A stretch of 53,048 bases of DNA. Source: Candidatus Hodarchaeota archaeon (GTDB taxonomy: Archaea; Asgardarchaeota; Heimdallarchaeia; Hodarchaeales; Hodarchaeaceae). Both the position numbers and the translations under genes were made by a program. The notes beneath the pieces are model-generated. The model did not search any database. It was not told the origin of the DNA and saw nothing but the letters and a program-made list of their open reading frames with translations. Each line of letters starts with the position of its first letter. The stretch's first letter is position 1. Location of the stretch: positions 1 through 53,048 of the forward strand of contig JAEOTM010000089.1 in assembly GCA_016839815.1 (NCBI GenBank), written 5' to 3'. This document shows positions 38,367 through 46,668 of the stretch, one piece after another.

Positions 38367-39064
38367 TTCCCTGCAAGAAGACGTTCAGCGAGTTCTATAG
38401 ACAGGTGATGTTTTTTAATCCCTTCAATTGTCTGTGTAGGATCATATGAAACACGTATGAATTTCGTATTGAAGGTTTCCATATCGAAGAGAACATATGA
38501 TGCCCGGTTATCTCCGTCTCTAGGCTGACCAACGGCTCCTGGATTACATATAATCCGGTTATCTCTTTGACGAATGAAAGGAATATGAGTATGTCCTAAA
38601 AAGAGAACGTCAATCTCAATCAGATCCATAAAATCGAAAGTAGATTGTATATCCTCTTCATCTTCAGGATACATATATTGATCCAATGGATATTCTGGAC
38701 CTCCATGGATCATCATGGCTCTATGATTATCGAGATAAAGTGTATACATCAAGGGTAACCCATGAAGTATTTTTCGTTCGTTTACAGTCAATCCCTGTGT
38801 AGTAAACTCGATTGGAGGTTGAGTCACGTTACGGTAATAGAGGGGAACATCACCTAATGCAGCAGCCTGATCATGATTTCCTTTAATGACTACTTCACAT
38901 CGAGCAATCGCAAGATGGATAGTTGGAACAGGTTCTGTATAATAACCAACTAAATCCCCCAAACAATATATTTTACTGACTTTATGCCTGTGAATATCCG
39001 TAAGAACAGCTTGAAAAGCACTTAAATTTGCATGAACGTCCGATATCACCGCAATTGTCGTCAT
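38363..39064 (-). CDS. Calcineurin-like metallophosphoesterase (YfcE/MJ0936 type)
   Basis: 233 residues from the ATG at 39064, which gives the family N-terminus MTTIAVISDVHANLSA; an in-frame ATG at 39076 is also possible. The metal-binding motifs are complete: D-x-H (SDVHAN), GDLVGY, GNHDQ, HGG and GHTHIPF, followed by NPGAVGQPRDGD. It probably hydrolyses phosphodiesters, or perhaps nucleotides or protein phosphates. The group includes the eukaryotic retromer subunit VPS29, which has lost catalysis; here all ligands are kept. Its stop codon overlaps the start of the small GTPase gene by 4 nt. Confidence 0.9.
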   Translation of the reverse strand: MTTIAVISDVHANLSAFQAVLTDIHRHKVSKIYCLGDLVGYYTEPVPTIHLAIARCEVVIKGNHDQAAALGDVPLYYRNVTQPPIEFTTQGLTVNERKILHGLPLMYTLYLDNHRAMMIHGGPEYPLDQYMYPEDEEDIQSTFDFMDLIEIDVLFLGHTHIPFIRQRDNRIICNPGAVGQPRDGDNRASYVLFDMETFNTKFIRVSYDPTQTIEGIKKHHLSIELAERLLAGK

Positions 39065-39119
39065 TCGAAATACCATTTACCTATAAAGTAAAGAACAGTC
39101 CCCCAAGCAGATTACTTGA

Positions 39120-39208
39120 CAAAACTGGTTCATATTTAAGAATATTATTTCTATCTGCATACATCATGAATATTAATAACTGGAAGAGGAGAGCTTTACT
39201 CGTCTAAA
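39120..39208 (+). promoter_or_regulatory. Promoter region of the metzincin-like gene
   Basis: CATATTTAAG near 39131-39140 is a TATA candidate. GAGGAG lies far upstream of the ATG (about 20 nt), so the usual ribosome-binding spacing is not met. Confidence 0.3.
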
Positions 39209-40567
39209 ATGTTAAAGCACCTTCCTTCTTTTATGTTTTTTCTGTTTCTGTTTTTCTTTCTGCAGTCATTTGTCAATACAAACGGAGTTCCACCTAGTTT
39301 TTTATTGATAGCAGATGGAAATGAGAGTACTTCTATAGAAATCACTGATTCAGTCTATAACAGGTATTCACCAGATGGAAATATTTCAATTCTATTAGCT
39401 GTTGATAGCCATCTCATTGGAGCTGAGAACTTCTTTTCCGACAAAGCCGATGCTCAAAAAGTCTTTAATAATTGGCTTATTCCGTTTGAAAAACGGTTTA
39501 ATATAAGTTTTCATGTCTTAAAAGTGAAAACATTTACACCAGGAGAAAATGACTCATTAGATACCAGCATTGTGAAGGTAGCAGAAGAATTATCCTGGAC
39601 TTTTGCAGAGACCCAAGAGGATCCTTTAGTTGACGGGAATAATTACGATTTTTTGATAATCTATCAAGAGAATTATAAAGGAGGGCGTAATCGGGCAAAT
39701 TCAGTGAACGGGAATGCTTTAATTATTGCTCATAATCAACCGTTTGACTGGACTACCCGACAATTGATTCTTTTACACGAAGTAGGACATATCTTCGGAG
39801 GTGAGCATCTTAATGAGGGTGTTATTCCCCCTGAATGGTTTGGATCATCCGAAATGAGTCTCATGTCATATGAGAATCTCTCTTACATGAGCATTTTTGG
39901 TTGGAATCGAGATAAAATTCCATTCGATGATCACAACTTTGAGATAATTAATTCATCCAAGTATCGGTTTGATCGTAATGATGCTGATCTTGACACTCTT
40001 CCAAACTATTATGAATTTCGATATGGAATGGATCCTACTAGTGATGATACATTGCAAGACCTCGAGGATGATGGAGTGACTAATATTGATGAATATTTCT
40101 CTGGAACTAACCCTATTGTAAGTGATACTGATGGTGATCTCTTTTCAGATTGGGCTGAGCTATTTTTTGGATCTTCTCCCCTCAATATTTCTGATTTACC
40201 TGTAATTAATGAACCAGTTATTTTTCCATTATCTGAAGATCAAACTATATTAGATAACCAAACAGCAGAGATTAAGTGGCGATCTGTAGCTCAAAACAAA
40301 GATACCTATTCAATCTACTCAAATGAAACTCTCCTCACACAGGAAAACTGGAATCAAGAAATTATCCAATTTACCTTTAATCCCCAACATGCTGGGATTT
40401 GGGAAATAACCTGTGTAGTTGAGGATGAACAAGGACTTACTGCCCAATCAAGCGTCTGGATCACGGTGCAAAGAGAAGGAAACCCAAAAATCACCTCTTT
40501 CTTCGTTCCTTGGCTGAGCTTAGTGATACTACTTCTGATTAGTAAATTTAGGTCAAGAAAACAGTAA
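39209..40567 (+). CDS. Membrane-anchored metzincin-like zinc metalloprotease with calcium-binding repeats
   Basis: 452 residues. A signal peptide (LFLFFFLQSFVNTNG) leads into a protease domain. The zinc motif HEVGHIFGGEH is at 190-200 (three His ligands and catalytic Glu191), and the Met-turn SLMSY follows at 217-221; together these define a metzincin. Residues about 254-320 carry acidic D-x-D-x-D-type repeats (NDADLDTLPNYYE, LEDDGVTN, DTDGDLFSDWAE) as in thrombospondin type 3 or dockerin-like calcium loops. An Ig-like domain (about 335-425) precedes a C-terminal membrane helix and a short basic tail (FRSRKQ). It probably cleaves extracellular or surface proteins. It converges with the regulator gene. 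Confidence 0.85.
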   Translation: MLKHLPSFMFFLFLFFFLQSFVNTNGVPPSFLLIADGNESTSIEITDSVYNRYSPDGNISILLAVDSHLIGAENFFSDKADAQKVFNNWLIPFEKRFNISFHVLKVKTFTPGENDSLDTSIVKVAEELSWTFAETQEDPLVDGNNYDFLIIYQENYKGGRNRANSVNGNALIIAHNQPFDWTTRQLILLHEVGHIFGGEHLNEGVIPPEWFGSSEMSLMSYENLSYMSIFGWNRDKIPFDDHNFEIINSSKYRFDRNDADLDTLPNYYEFRYGMDPTSDDTLQDLEDDGVTNIDEYFSGTNPIVSDTDGDLFSDWAELFFGSSPLNISDLPVINEPVIFPLSEDQTILDNQTAEIKWRSVAQNKDTYSIYSNETLLTQENWNQEIIQFTFNPQHAGIWEITCVVEDEQGLTAQSSVWITVQREGNPKITSFFVPWLSLVILLLISKFRSRKQ

Positions 40568-40590
40568 TAAATCTCCAGGATACAAAGCAT

Positions 40591-41358
40591 TCACTGATCA
40601 AGTAGGTATAACACCTTCAGATGGCCACTAAGCTCTGTAAATACACTCCTCCATAATGACCCGATTCCAATCAATGCCAAAAGGTAGGAAACTTCACCAT
40701 TATTATCTTCCACTACCCGAAATAGTGTATCAAGTAACCCCCCTTTGCGTACGTAGTCATTAATGATAAGTACTCGCTTATTCGTAAATCCAAACCTTCG
40801 GTTAAAATACAAAGTAGAAACCAGTTCTTGATCAATGAGATACGGATATTGAAAAATTTGTTCTGGCTTAGTAGAGGGAGGACGAAAGGAGATAGAGTAC
40901 CAAGGAATGTTCAGGATCATGGAAAAGCCAATTGCTAGAGGAACAGCTTCAGAATGAGTTAATATTACGTCAAATTTATCATACAGGATTTCCTTATTGC
41001 TTAGAAAGTACGCAAGGAAATTAAGAGCTGGTGGAGAGCTTAAAAGCTCAGTTAAATCGACTTGAATAGGTTGAGCTTGAATATCAATGGCAATTCTAGG
41101 TATTACTAAATCAGGTACGATTTGAACTTTTTTCAGTATATACGACTTGAAAGACTGAAGCTTATCTGGGTTTAGCTTGGTTTCCCCTTTCAGATAGCGT
41201 GTAAATTGTGAATACGAAAACTGAAGCGACGAATCGGGATCGAGATGATCCTTAAATTCCGAATAAAATTTACGAGTAGATCGATGCTTTTCTAAAAGAA
41301 GCCTTAACCCGTAAAGAACTTGAGATTGGTCCCAAGAGGATTTTTCATTACTCATCAT
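40591..41358 (-). CDS. Phosphoribosyltransferase-type transcriptional regulator (GfcR/PurR-like) with N-terminal HTH
   Basis: 255 residues. The N-terminal part (residues about 12-75: FSYSQFTRYLKGETKLNPDKL) looks like a helix-turn-helix. The C-terminal part has a PRTase fold whose PRPP loop VLIINDYVRKGGLLDTL corresponds to the usual V-[IL]-[IV]-[DN]-D-x-x-x-[ST]-GG pattern, with Asn-Asp and Lys-Gly in place of Asp-Asp and Ser/Thr-Gly. Archaeal GfcR and bacterial PurR are PRT-fold regulators that bind nucleotide-like effectors instead of catalysing. It diverges from the ECF importer operon across 166 nt containing TGCAAT repeats, so it probably controls it. Confidence 0.75.
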   Translation of the reverse strand: MMSNEKSSWDQSQVLYGLRLLLEKHRSTRKFYSEFKDHLDPDSSLQFSYSQFTRYLKGETKLNPDKLQSFKSYILKKVQIVPDLVIPRIAIDIQAQPIQVDLTELLSSPPALNFLAYFLSNKEILYDKFDVILTHSEAVPLAIGFSMILNIPWYSISFRPPSTKPEQIFQYPYLIDQELVSTLYFNRRFGFTNKRVLIINDYVRKGGLLDTLFRVVEDNNGEVSYLLALIGIGSLWRSVFTELSGHLKVLYLLDQ

Positions 41359-41370
41359 TTCTCATTCTGT

Positions 41371-41388
41371 ATTGCATTTTTTTGCAAT
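41371..41388. promoter_or_regulatory. ATTGCA inverted-repeat operator candidate (regulator side)
   Basis: ATTGCA and TGCAAT form a perfect 6-bp inverted repeat with a 6-T spacer, close to the predicted transcription start of the divergent regulator gene. A second TGCAAT lies at 41444-41449, near the predicted start of the ECF operon. Confidence 0.55.
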
Positions 41389-41418
41389 TTATGTTGTGAA
41401 CTCTTGATTTCACTGTAG

Positions 41419-41449
41419 TTATAAATTTAATTGTTCATATTTTTGCAAT
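41419..41449. promoter_or_regulatory. Divergent ECF promoter core: TATA and second TGCAAT
   Basis: TTATAAATTTAA (41419-41430) is AT-palindromic and could serve as TATA element for both directions. ATTGTT...TGCAAT (41430-41449) is a degenerate copy of the operator with an 8-bp spacer on the ECF side. Overlap with the start region suggests repression by blocking. Confidence 0.4.
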
Positions 41450-41524
41450 ATTCATCTGTAAAACATGTTGTTTTGATACAGAAACTATTTGAGAGGGATG
41501 TTTCGGGTAGGTGTCTGAACTGAA

Positions 41525-42286
41525 ATGACGACCATTCAATCAACGGATAATGAAGTACAGCTTGTACGGCAAATTGCTTTGATTGCTACTTTTACGGCGT
41601 TAGTTTTCATGTCTACCGCAATATTTACATTCGAATTAGCTACCTCAGGATACTTTAATTTCGGTGAATCTTTTGTCTATATTTCAGCTTTAATTGGGGG
41701 TCCCCTAGTCGGAGCAATCGCAGGAGGTTTTGGCTCCTCCTTAGCTGATTCATTTTTAGGGTTCGGACCCTATGCCCCCGCAACACTTGTTATCAAAGGA
41801 TTAGAAGGATTCACGGTTGGAGTATTGTTCTGGTTTAGTGATAAGGTGGGCCAAACGAAAAGACGGGTATTCTTGGTCTTAATTTCTATTTTCATAGTGA
41901 TTTTCACTATTATACTTAATTTTGAAGAAGGAACCTTTACAATATATGGTGAATTCAATCTTGGTACCTATTATTTACCTGGGTGGATTTTAATTTTATT
42001 TGCACTTATATTAGTCTTAATCATCTGGCTTGTAGAGCTTAAATTAAAATATCGTGGTAAAATGGCTTTATCTTGCATCCTTGCGGGGCCAATAATTGTA
42101 GTAGGTTACTTCCTTTGGCAAATAACTGCTCTAGGGGTAGCTATTGATACTGCACTTATTGAAGTGCCTTTTAACATCGCACAAGTAATCATTGGAACAT
42201 TAATCGCGGTCCCTATTGTTACATATCTGGATGAATTAGGTGTGCTTCCTGCACGAAGAGTAGATGAAACTGAAAACTCCGTATGA
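41525..42286 (+). CDS. ECF transporter substrate-binding S component
   Basis: 253 residues, about six membrane helices. The stretch FNFGESFVYISALIGGPLVGAIAG and its continuation GSSLADSFLGFGPYAPATLVIKGLEG is typical of the riboflavin-type/uncharacterised S-component family. The N-terminal AxxxA-like helix (IALIATFTALVFMSTA) is the surface used to dock to EcfT. It binds a vitamin or metabolite; the substrate cannot be read from the sequence. It is the first gene of a four-gene operon (S-A-A'-T) and starts divergently from the PRT-type regulator. Confidence 0.85.
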   Translation: MTTIQSTDNEVQLVRQIALIATFTALVFMSTAIFTFELATSGYFNFGESFVYISALIGGPLVGAIAGGFGSSLADSFLGFGPYAPATLVIKGLEGFTVGVLFWFSDKVGQTKRRVFLVLISIFIVIFTIILNFEEGTFTIYGEFNLGTYYLPGWILILFALILVLIIWLVELKLKYRGKMALSCILAGPIIVVGYFLWQITALGVAIDTALIEVPFNIAQVIIGTLIAVPIVTYLDELGVLPARRVDETENSV

Positions 42287-42296
42287 ATGAACCTAA

Positions 42297-43100
42297 ATGT
42301 TTGAAGTCAACAATCTTGGTGTAAAGTACTCGGGTTCAACCAGTTGGGCATTAGAGGATATATCCTTTCTAGCCAAACAAGGGGAGATCACACTCATAAC
42401 TGGTCCTAGCGGGGCAGGAAAGAGTACTTTGGCTCAGACTATGATGACTCTAATTCCAAAGTTTACTTCAGGCGCACTGACTGGAGAAATTCTTATTGAT
42501 AATATGAACATTCAATCTTTTCACCGATCAGAGCTTATAAAATTCTGCGGGTACGTTCCTCAATACCCAGCTGATTTTGTAACAACTTTAGCTGTTGAAG
42601 AGGAAGTGGCATCAATTCTAGAAAATTTGGGACTGGTACCCGAGGAAATCAATTCACGACTAGATGAAATTTTTCCGCTCCTTGAAATCAATCATTTAAG
42701 AGGAAAACTTCAAACTGAATTAAGCTCGGGAGAATTACAACGAGTTGCCATTGCAACAGCCATCGCGCCTAATATTCCAATCCTAATACTTGATGAACCC
42801 ATGGCCCGAATCGACTTAAAATCAGAAGTCTTACTAGTAGAGCTACTGGTAAAACTCGCACAGGAGGGTAGAACTGTTATTGTTTTTGAACATAGACTTG
42901 AATATTTATTAGGGGTGTCCCATCAGGTCATTCTAATGGAAAACGGGAGGATTAAAGCACAGGGAAGCCCAAAAGACATAATTAATGACCTTTTACTCGT
43001 TGATCCTCCAGAAATATCTCAGCTTCAAGTTAAAGATTCCCCCATCATTCCAGTTTCTCTTCATGAGGCTCAGAAGCTCTTGGAAAAGCACTTATTGTAA
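42297..43100 (+). CDS. ecfA1: ECF transporter ATPase 1 (EcfA)
   Basis: 267 residues. Walker A GPSGAGKST, Q-loop PQYPAD, signature LSSGELQRVAIA, Walker B ILILDEPMARID and H-loop VFEHRLEY are all complete. It pairs with the next ABC ATPase to form the EcfAA' heterodimer that powers uptake. It starts 10 nt after the S component stop; the ribosome-binding site is weak, so translational coupling is likely. Confidence 0.9.
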   Translation: MFEVNNLGVKYSGSTSWALEDISFLAKQGEITLITGPSGAGKSTLAQTMMTLIPKFTSGALTGEILIDNMNIQSFHRSELIKFCGYVPQYPADFVTTLAVEEEVASILENLGLVPEEINSRLDEIFPLLEINHLRGKLQTELSSGELQRVAIATAIAPNIPILILDEPMARIDLKSEVLLVELLVKLAQEGRTVIVFEHRLEYLLGVSHQVILMENGRIKAQGSPKDIINDLLLVDPPEISQLQVKDSPIIPVSLHEAQKLLEKHLL

Positions 43101-43114
43101 GGGGAAGATTAAAA

Positions 43115-43906
43115 ATGGACATTCAGTTATCAAATCTTCATTATAGGTATTCCTCTAAAGCAGTGGAAATCTTCCATTCGTTATCTTGGTTTAGCTCAAC
43201 ACCAGAGGTTATAGGAATATTGGGGGTGAATGGGTGCGGAAAATCAACACTTCTTAGGTTGATTGGGGGATTACTCACGCCTACATCTGGTGAAATTCGT
43301 ATCAACGGAAAATCTATTACGAATATTGCATCAGCAATGAAATTCCTCTGTCTGGTTCCAGAGAATGCAAAACTGTTTCTCCTAGGCCCAACTTTACGCA
43401 AAGAAATCTCCAGATTAGAATTACCAGAAGAAGAAGGAACAACTCTTCTTGAAAATTCAGGTCTCCTTCATCTTGCAGAAAAGAAGATTTATGCATTAAG
43501 TGAAGGACAACGGAGATTAGCGGCCATTTGGCTAGCATTCCAACTTAATAGGCAAATTATTCTGCTTGATGAACCAACTATTGGGATGGACTCCCAAGGA
43601 AAGATTATTTTCTCACAATTATTGCAAAGTGCTGTATCTTCAGGAAAGACTGTCATTATTGCTAGCAATGATTCCCGTATCTTACCTCTATTTGATAGAA
43701 TTGCTGTAATCCAAGATAATGGTATTAAATTAGATGGTTCACCAAAAGACGTGCTTTATAAGCTAGAAGCTACAACTCAGTTAATTCCTAACCAAGTCGT
43801 TCGTTTAATTACAGCCATAAATCGTCTAGGCGCGGATATTCCTCATTATACAAATATCAATCAACTAAATAACTATCTGACACAGGTTTCAGGGAGGGAT
43901 CGCTAA
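43115..43906 (+). CDS. ecfA2: ECF transporter ATPase 2 (EcfA')
   Basis: 263 residues. Walker A GVNGCGKST, Q-loop VPENAK (Q replaced by glutamate), signature LSEGQRRLAAIW and Walker B IILLDEPTIGMD; the H-loop position reads IASNDSR (no histidine). The changed Q- and H-loops suggest asymmetric ATP sites in the EcfAA' heterodimer. Its start has AAGGGGA about 9 nt upstream. Its stop codon TAA overlaps the probable AUU start of ecfT. Confidence 0.87.
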   Translation: MDIQLSNLHYRYSSKAVEIFHSLSWFSSTPEVIGILGVNGCGKSTLLRLIGGLLTPTSGEIRINGKSITNIASAMKFLCLVPENAKLFLLGPTLRKEISRLELPEEEGTTLLENSGLLHLAEKKIYALSEGQRRLAAIWLAFQLNRQIILLDEPTIGMDSQGKIIFSQLLQSAVSSGKTVIIASNDSRILPLFDRIAVIQDNGIKLDGSPKDVLYKLEATTQLIPNQVVRLITAINRLGADIPHYTNINQLNNYLTQVSGRDR

Positions 43907-44625
43907 TTCCAGGAATCCTCGATAGACTCTATCAAGGGTTAGTATTTCGTCCTGATTCGACAAATTTCCACCCGCTATCAGGTATGCTGATACTTCTCAT
44001 TCAATTTGTGCTTTTACTAATACTAAAGCCCGTCCCATTGGCACTTTTAACAGCTTTTATCCTCATCGAATTTTTCCTGGTAGGAGGAATACGAGCAATA
44101 GTCAATCTCTTATGGGGAATAGCTCCCTTGATTATATTTTTAGCAGGCACAACATGGCTTTTTTCTGGATTAACTCCAGCACTTGGAGTATTTTTACGGA
44201 TAGTAAGTGGAGCTCTTGGATTTTCCTTCTATATTTCATTTACTAATCCTTCAGATTTAACCCGAATCTTGGAATCGTTCCGAATCCCTCCCCGTTGGGC
44301 TATCATTCCCTCACTAACTCTGACGTTCGTTCCCAGAGTGTTAAAAGATACTCAAGAAACATTGGAGACTCTCACATTACGAGGTGAAATTGGAGGAAAG
44401 TTGAGAATCCTCATTTGGCTACCCAAAGCATTAGCTATCATTATTGCATCCAGTCTTTATCGCTCGGAATTTTTGGCCCAAGCATTATATTTTCGTGGTT
44501 TTGGTCTCTCCTCTCGGACTCACTATCGTAAAGTGATATTTCAAAGAATAGATCTTCTACGAACAATAATCTGGACTTGTGTCTTATTTTTATTGACAGA
44601 AAATCTACTTGTGTCTTTTAGTTAA
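43906..44625 (+). CDS. ecfT: ECF transporter transmembrane T component (EcfT), probable AUU start
   Basis: 239 residues if it starts at ATT 43906, or 213 from ATG 43984. The upstream frame is open back to 43873 and encodes IPGILDRLYQGLVFRPDSTNFHPLSG, which resembles the usual EcfT N-terminus (IPG...LHxLxPxxK). GGGAGG (43892-43897) sits 8 nt before ATT 43906, whereas ATG 43984 has none. ATT, TTA and CTA are the only codons available, so AUU is inferred. The coupling region with charged LRGE and YFRGFG motifs, which contact the two ATPases, is near residues 140-220. It forms the scaffold that links S to EcfAA'. Its stop overlaps the end of the convergent phosphatase gene by 8 nt. Confidence 0.72.
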   Translation: MPGILDRLYQGLVFRPDSTNFHPLSGMLILLIQFVLLLILKPVPLALLTAFILIEFFLVGGIRAIVNLLWGIAPLIIFLAGTTWLFSGLTPALGVFLRIVSGALGFSFYISFTNPSDLTRILESFRIPPRWAIIPSLTLTFVPRVLKDTQETLETLTLRGEIGGKLRILIWLPKALAIIIASSLYRSEFLAQALYFRGFGLSSRTHYRKVIFQRIDLLRTIIWTCVLFLLTENLLVSFS

Positions 44626-45280
44626 GCTGTATGAACACAACTCGCTCCTTGAATATACGAATATGCGCATAGCACCCCATATTGATAGCCATTACTGGAA
44701 AATGACTATCAGTAAATTTCTTACCCAATAATAATGATTGAATAATAAAAAATGATCCTCCATGTCCAACTAATGCGATCTGATACTCCTTCCCATCTCT
44801 TTTCAAGGCAAGTAGTTTCTCAAACCCCGAAGACACCCGATTCCAGAAAATTTGAAGACTCTCACCTTGGGGGAAGGCAAATTCTTTATGGGTGTTTAAC
44901 AGCCTAGCTACAAGTGGTTCATGTCTTCCTACTTTATCCATAGGAAAGAATTTTGGATAAGAGGGATCTTCCTTAATTTCTGATTTAATTTTTCCAGCCC
45001 ATATACCAAGATCAATTTCTGCTAACCATTCCTGTTCACTGAATACAGGTTTGTCCTCAAGTGCTTCATGAATGTACATAGCTGTTTGTTTGGTCCGAAG
45101 AAAAGGGCTGACAATAAATTCCGAAAACCTCTGAGTACGCAATTCTTCAGCAGTCGTTTTTGCTTGAATTATTCCTTCTTCACTCAAAGGTGAGGTAGGA
45201 GAAGTCCAATGCTCAGGTGGATTCTCTGGTTGTGCATGTCGGATTAAGAAGAGATCAATTTCTAAATTTCTTAGATCCAA
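44618..45280 (-). CDS. Histidine-phosphatase (phosphoglycerate mutase-like) superfamily protein
   Basis: 220 residues from TTG at 45280, with AGGGTGA 7 nt upstream. The catalytic motif FLIRHAQPE (RHG type, here RHA), a second motif VSPFLRTKQTAMYIHEAL and the GHGGS histidine region give the phosphatase active site. It dephosphorylates small phosphorylated metabolites; members next to cobalamin genes act as alpha-ribazole phosphatases, but here the substrate is unknown. It converges with ecfT. Confidence 0.83.
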   Translation of the reverse strand: MDLRNLEIDLFLIRHAQPENPPEHWTSPTSPLSEEGIIQAKTTAEELRTQRFSEFIVSPFLRTKQTAMYIHEALEDKPVFSEQEWLAEIDLGIWAGKIKSEIKEDPSYPKFFPMDKVGRHEPLVARLLNTHKEFAFPQGESLQIFWNRVSSGFEKLLALKRDGKEYQIALVGHGGSFFIIQSLLLGKKFTDSHFPVMAINMGCYAHIRIFKERVVFIQLN

Positions 45281-45326
45281 AGCAGTGTCACCCTAAAAAA
45301 GGAAAATAGGAAGGAAGAAAATTCCC

Positions 45327-46433
45327 TTAAAGTTTGGATGCCTGACCGTAACTATTAAACGCCTTCAAGAACATTAGTGCACTAGTATATGCGGTAGAGG
45401 CCAAAGCATGTTCAGTAGTCTCGTTAACTGCATAGAGGTCATCAAAATATTCGATTATAGCCATTTTGCTGTATTTCAAGAAAGTTTCATTAACAGGAAT
45501 ACCTGTTTTGTGATAATTATCACTTGTCCATTTGAAAATAGTGTCAAATAGTTCTGGTTCAAAGATTTTTAGAACATCCCAAGCTACAGTCATCCAATTC
45601 GTTCCAACATTACCTTTTCCGATTACATCTTTAGGGAATCTCTTTGCAATGATATCCAGTGGAGTTCCAGTAATTCCATGTTGAGCAATTTTCACTCCAT
45701 TTGGTTTGATGGCGTTACCAATATCCGAGGTTAGTTGAATATCGATTCCTTCCTGGCGTATTGGATTTCCATGCTCATCATATTGAAATCCATGAACTGA
45801 ACCGTTAGCAATTGCGAGAAAATGTGGATGAACATCTTGCTCTTTTAACGATTCAATGAATGTAGTCGCTTCACTTACAGTGGTCATAACTAGGCCGGTC
45901 TTAGGGTCTTTTTTCCCAATTTCACCAACTTCAACTTCTAATCCGAAGTTTTTATGGCCTATTTTGTCTTCAATGAAATGAGTTACTTCAGTTGTTGCTG
46001 CAATATTCCCAGCCAGACGCTCTTTATCATTAGAACCCGATTCATCATATAGAAAACTTGCATCAATAGCGAATGATGTGTAACCTGCTGCGATTTGGGC
46101 AGAAATTAATTCCTTTACTCCAGGAATGTCATCGAGTTTTCCAACTTTTATATGATCACCGTGAATAGCGTAGTTAGAGTATTTAACCTCAGCTGCTGCT
46201 TCTGTGACAAATTTCCCATATTTGGCTGGAGTAAGGCCTGTATAGCCCCCATTCAAATCTGACTCTGATTTTGCTAATTCAAAGACTATAGGCGAGTTTG
46301 TATCTTTTGCGGCCTGTAAAATTCCTTTAACCACTCCCCTACCAATTCGAGTATTGCACGCCATAATAATACTATTGGTAGGATGAATCTTTTCGTAAAA
46401 AGGTTTTCCCCACATCGGTTTATAATCAGACAT
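45327..46433 (-). CDS. Class II fructose-bisphosphate aldolase family protein
   Basis: 368 residues. Zinc-binding and catalytic motifs of class II aldolases are present: IHGDHIK, EVEVGEIG, LAIANGSVHGFQYDE, AQHGITGTP and GNVGTNWMT. It probably cleaves or forms a ketose bisphosphate (fructose-1,6-bisphosphate or tagatose-type) for glycolysis or gluconeogenesis. The ATG has GAGG 10 nt upstream and a TATA element (TTTTAAATA) near 46486. It stands alone, and its relation to the phosphatase gene is only positional. Confidence 0.85.
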   Translation of the reverse strand: MSDYKPMWGKPFYEKIHPTNSIIMACNTRIGRGVVKGILQAAKDTNSPIVFELAKSESDLNGGYTGLTPAKYGKFVTEAAAEVKYSNYAIHGDHIKVGKLDDIPGVKELISAQIAAGYTSFAIDASFLYDESGSNDKERLAGNIAATTEVTHFIEDKIGHKNFGLEVEVGEIGKKDPKTGLVMTTVSEATTFIESLKEQDVHPHFLAIANGSVHGFQYDEHGNPIRQEGIDIQLTSDIGNAIKPNGVKIAQHGITGTPLDIIAKRFPKDVIGKGNVGTNWMTVAWDVLKIFEPELFDTIFKWTSDNYHKTGIPVNETFLKYSKMAIIEYFDDLYAVNETTEHALASTAYTSALMFLKAFNSYGQASKL

Positions 46434-46668
46434 AATATAAAATCCTCAGAATTCCTCTATTTAGACAATTAGATCGTTTTAATGTAGTATTTAAAACTTG
46501 ATTGAGTTGAGAAAATGTATTTCTCACCCATATGAAAATTTACTAATTAGCATTTTCCAAGGTTCACCCTAAAATTTACCCAAAAATATTTTTATTCTAT
46601 CCAAGTTATCTGGGGATCTAATTCTTAGTAACATTCTTTCTTGAGGCGTTGAAGAAGGGAAGAAAAAT
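46434..46668. other. Divergent promoter region of the aldolase and the third giant surface protein
   Basis: 235 nt with no gene. TTTTAAATA near 46486-46496 fits the minus-strand aldolase promoter. An AT-rich AAAAATATTTTT near 46578-46590 may be the plus-strand TATA. AGGGAAG lies about 8 nt before ATG 46669. Confidence 0.35.
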
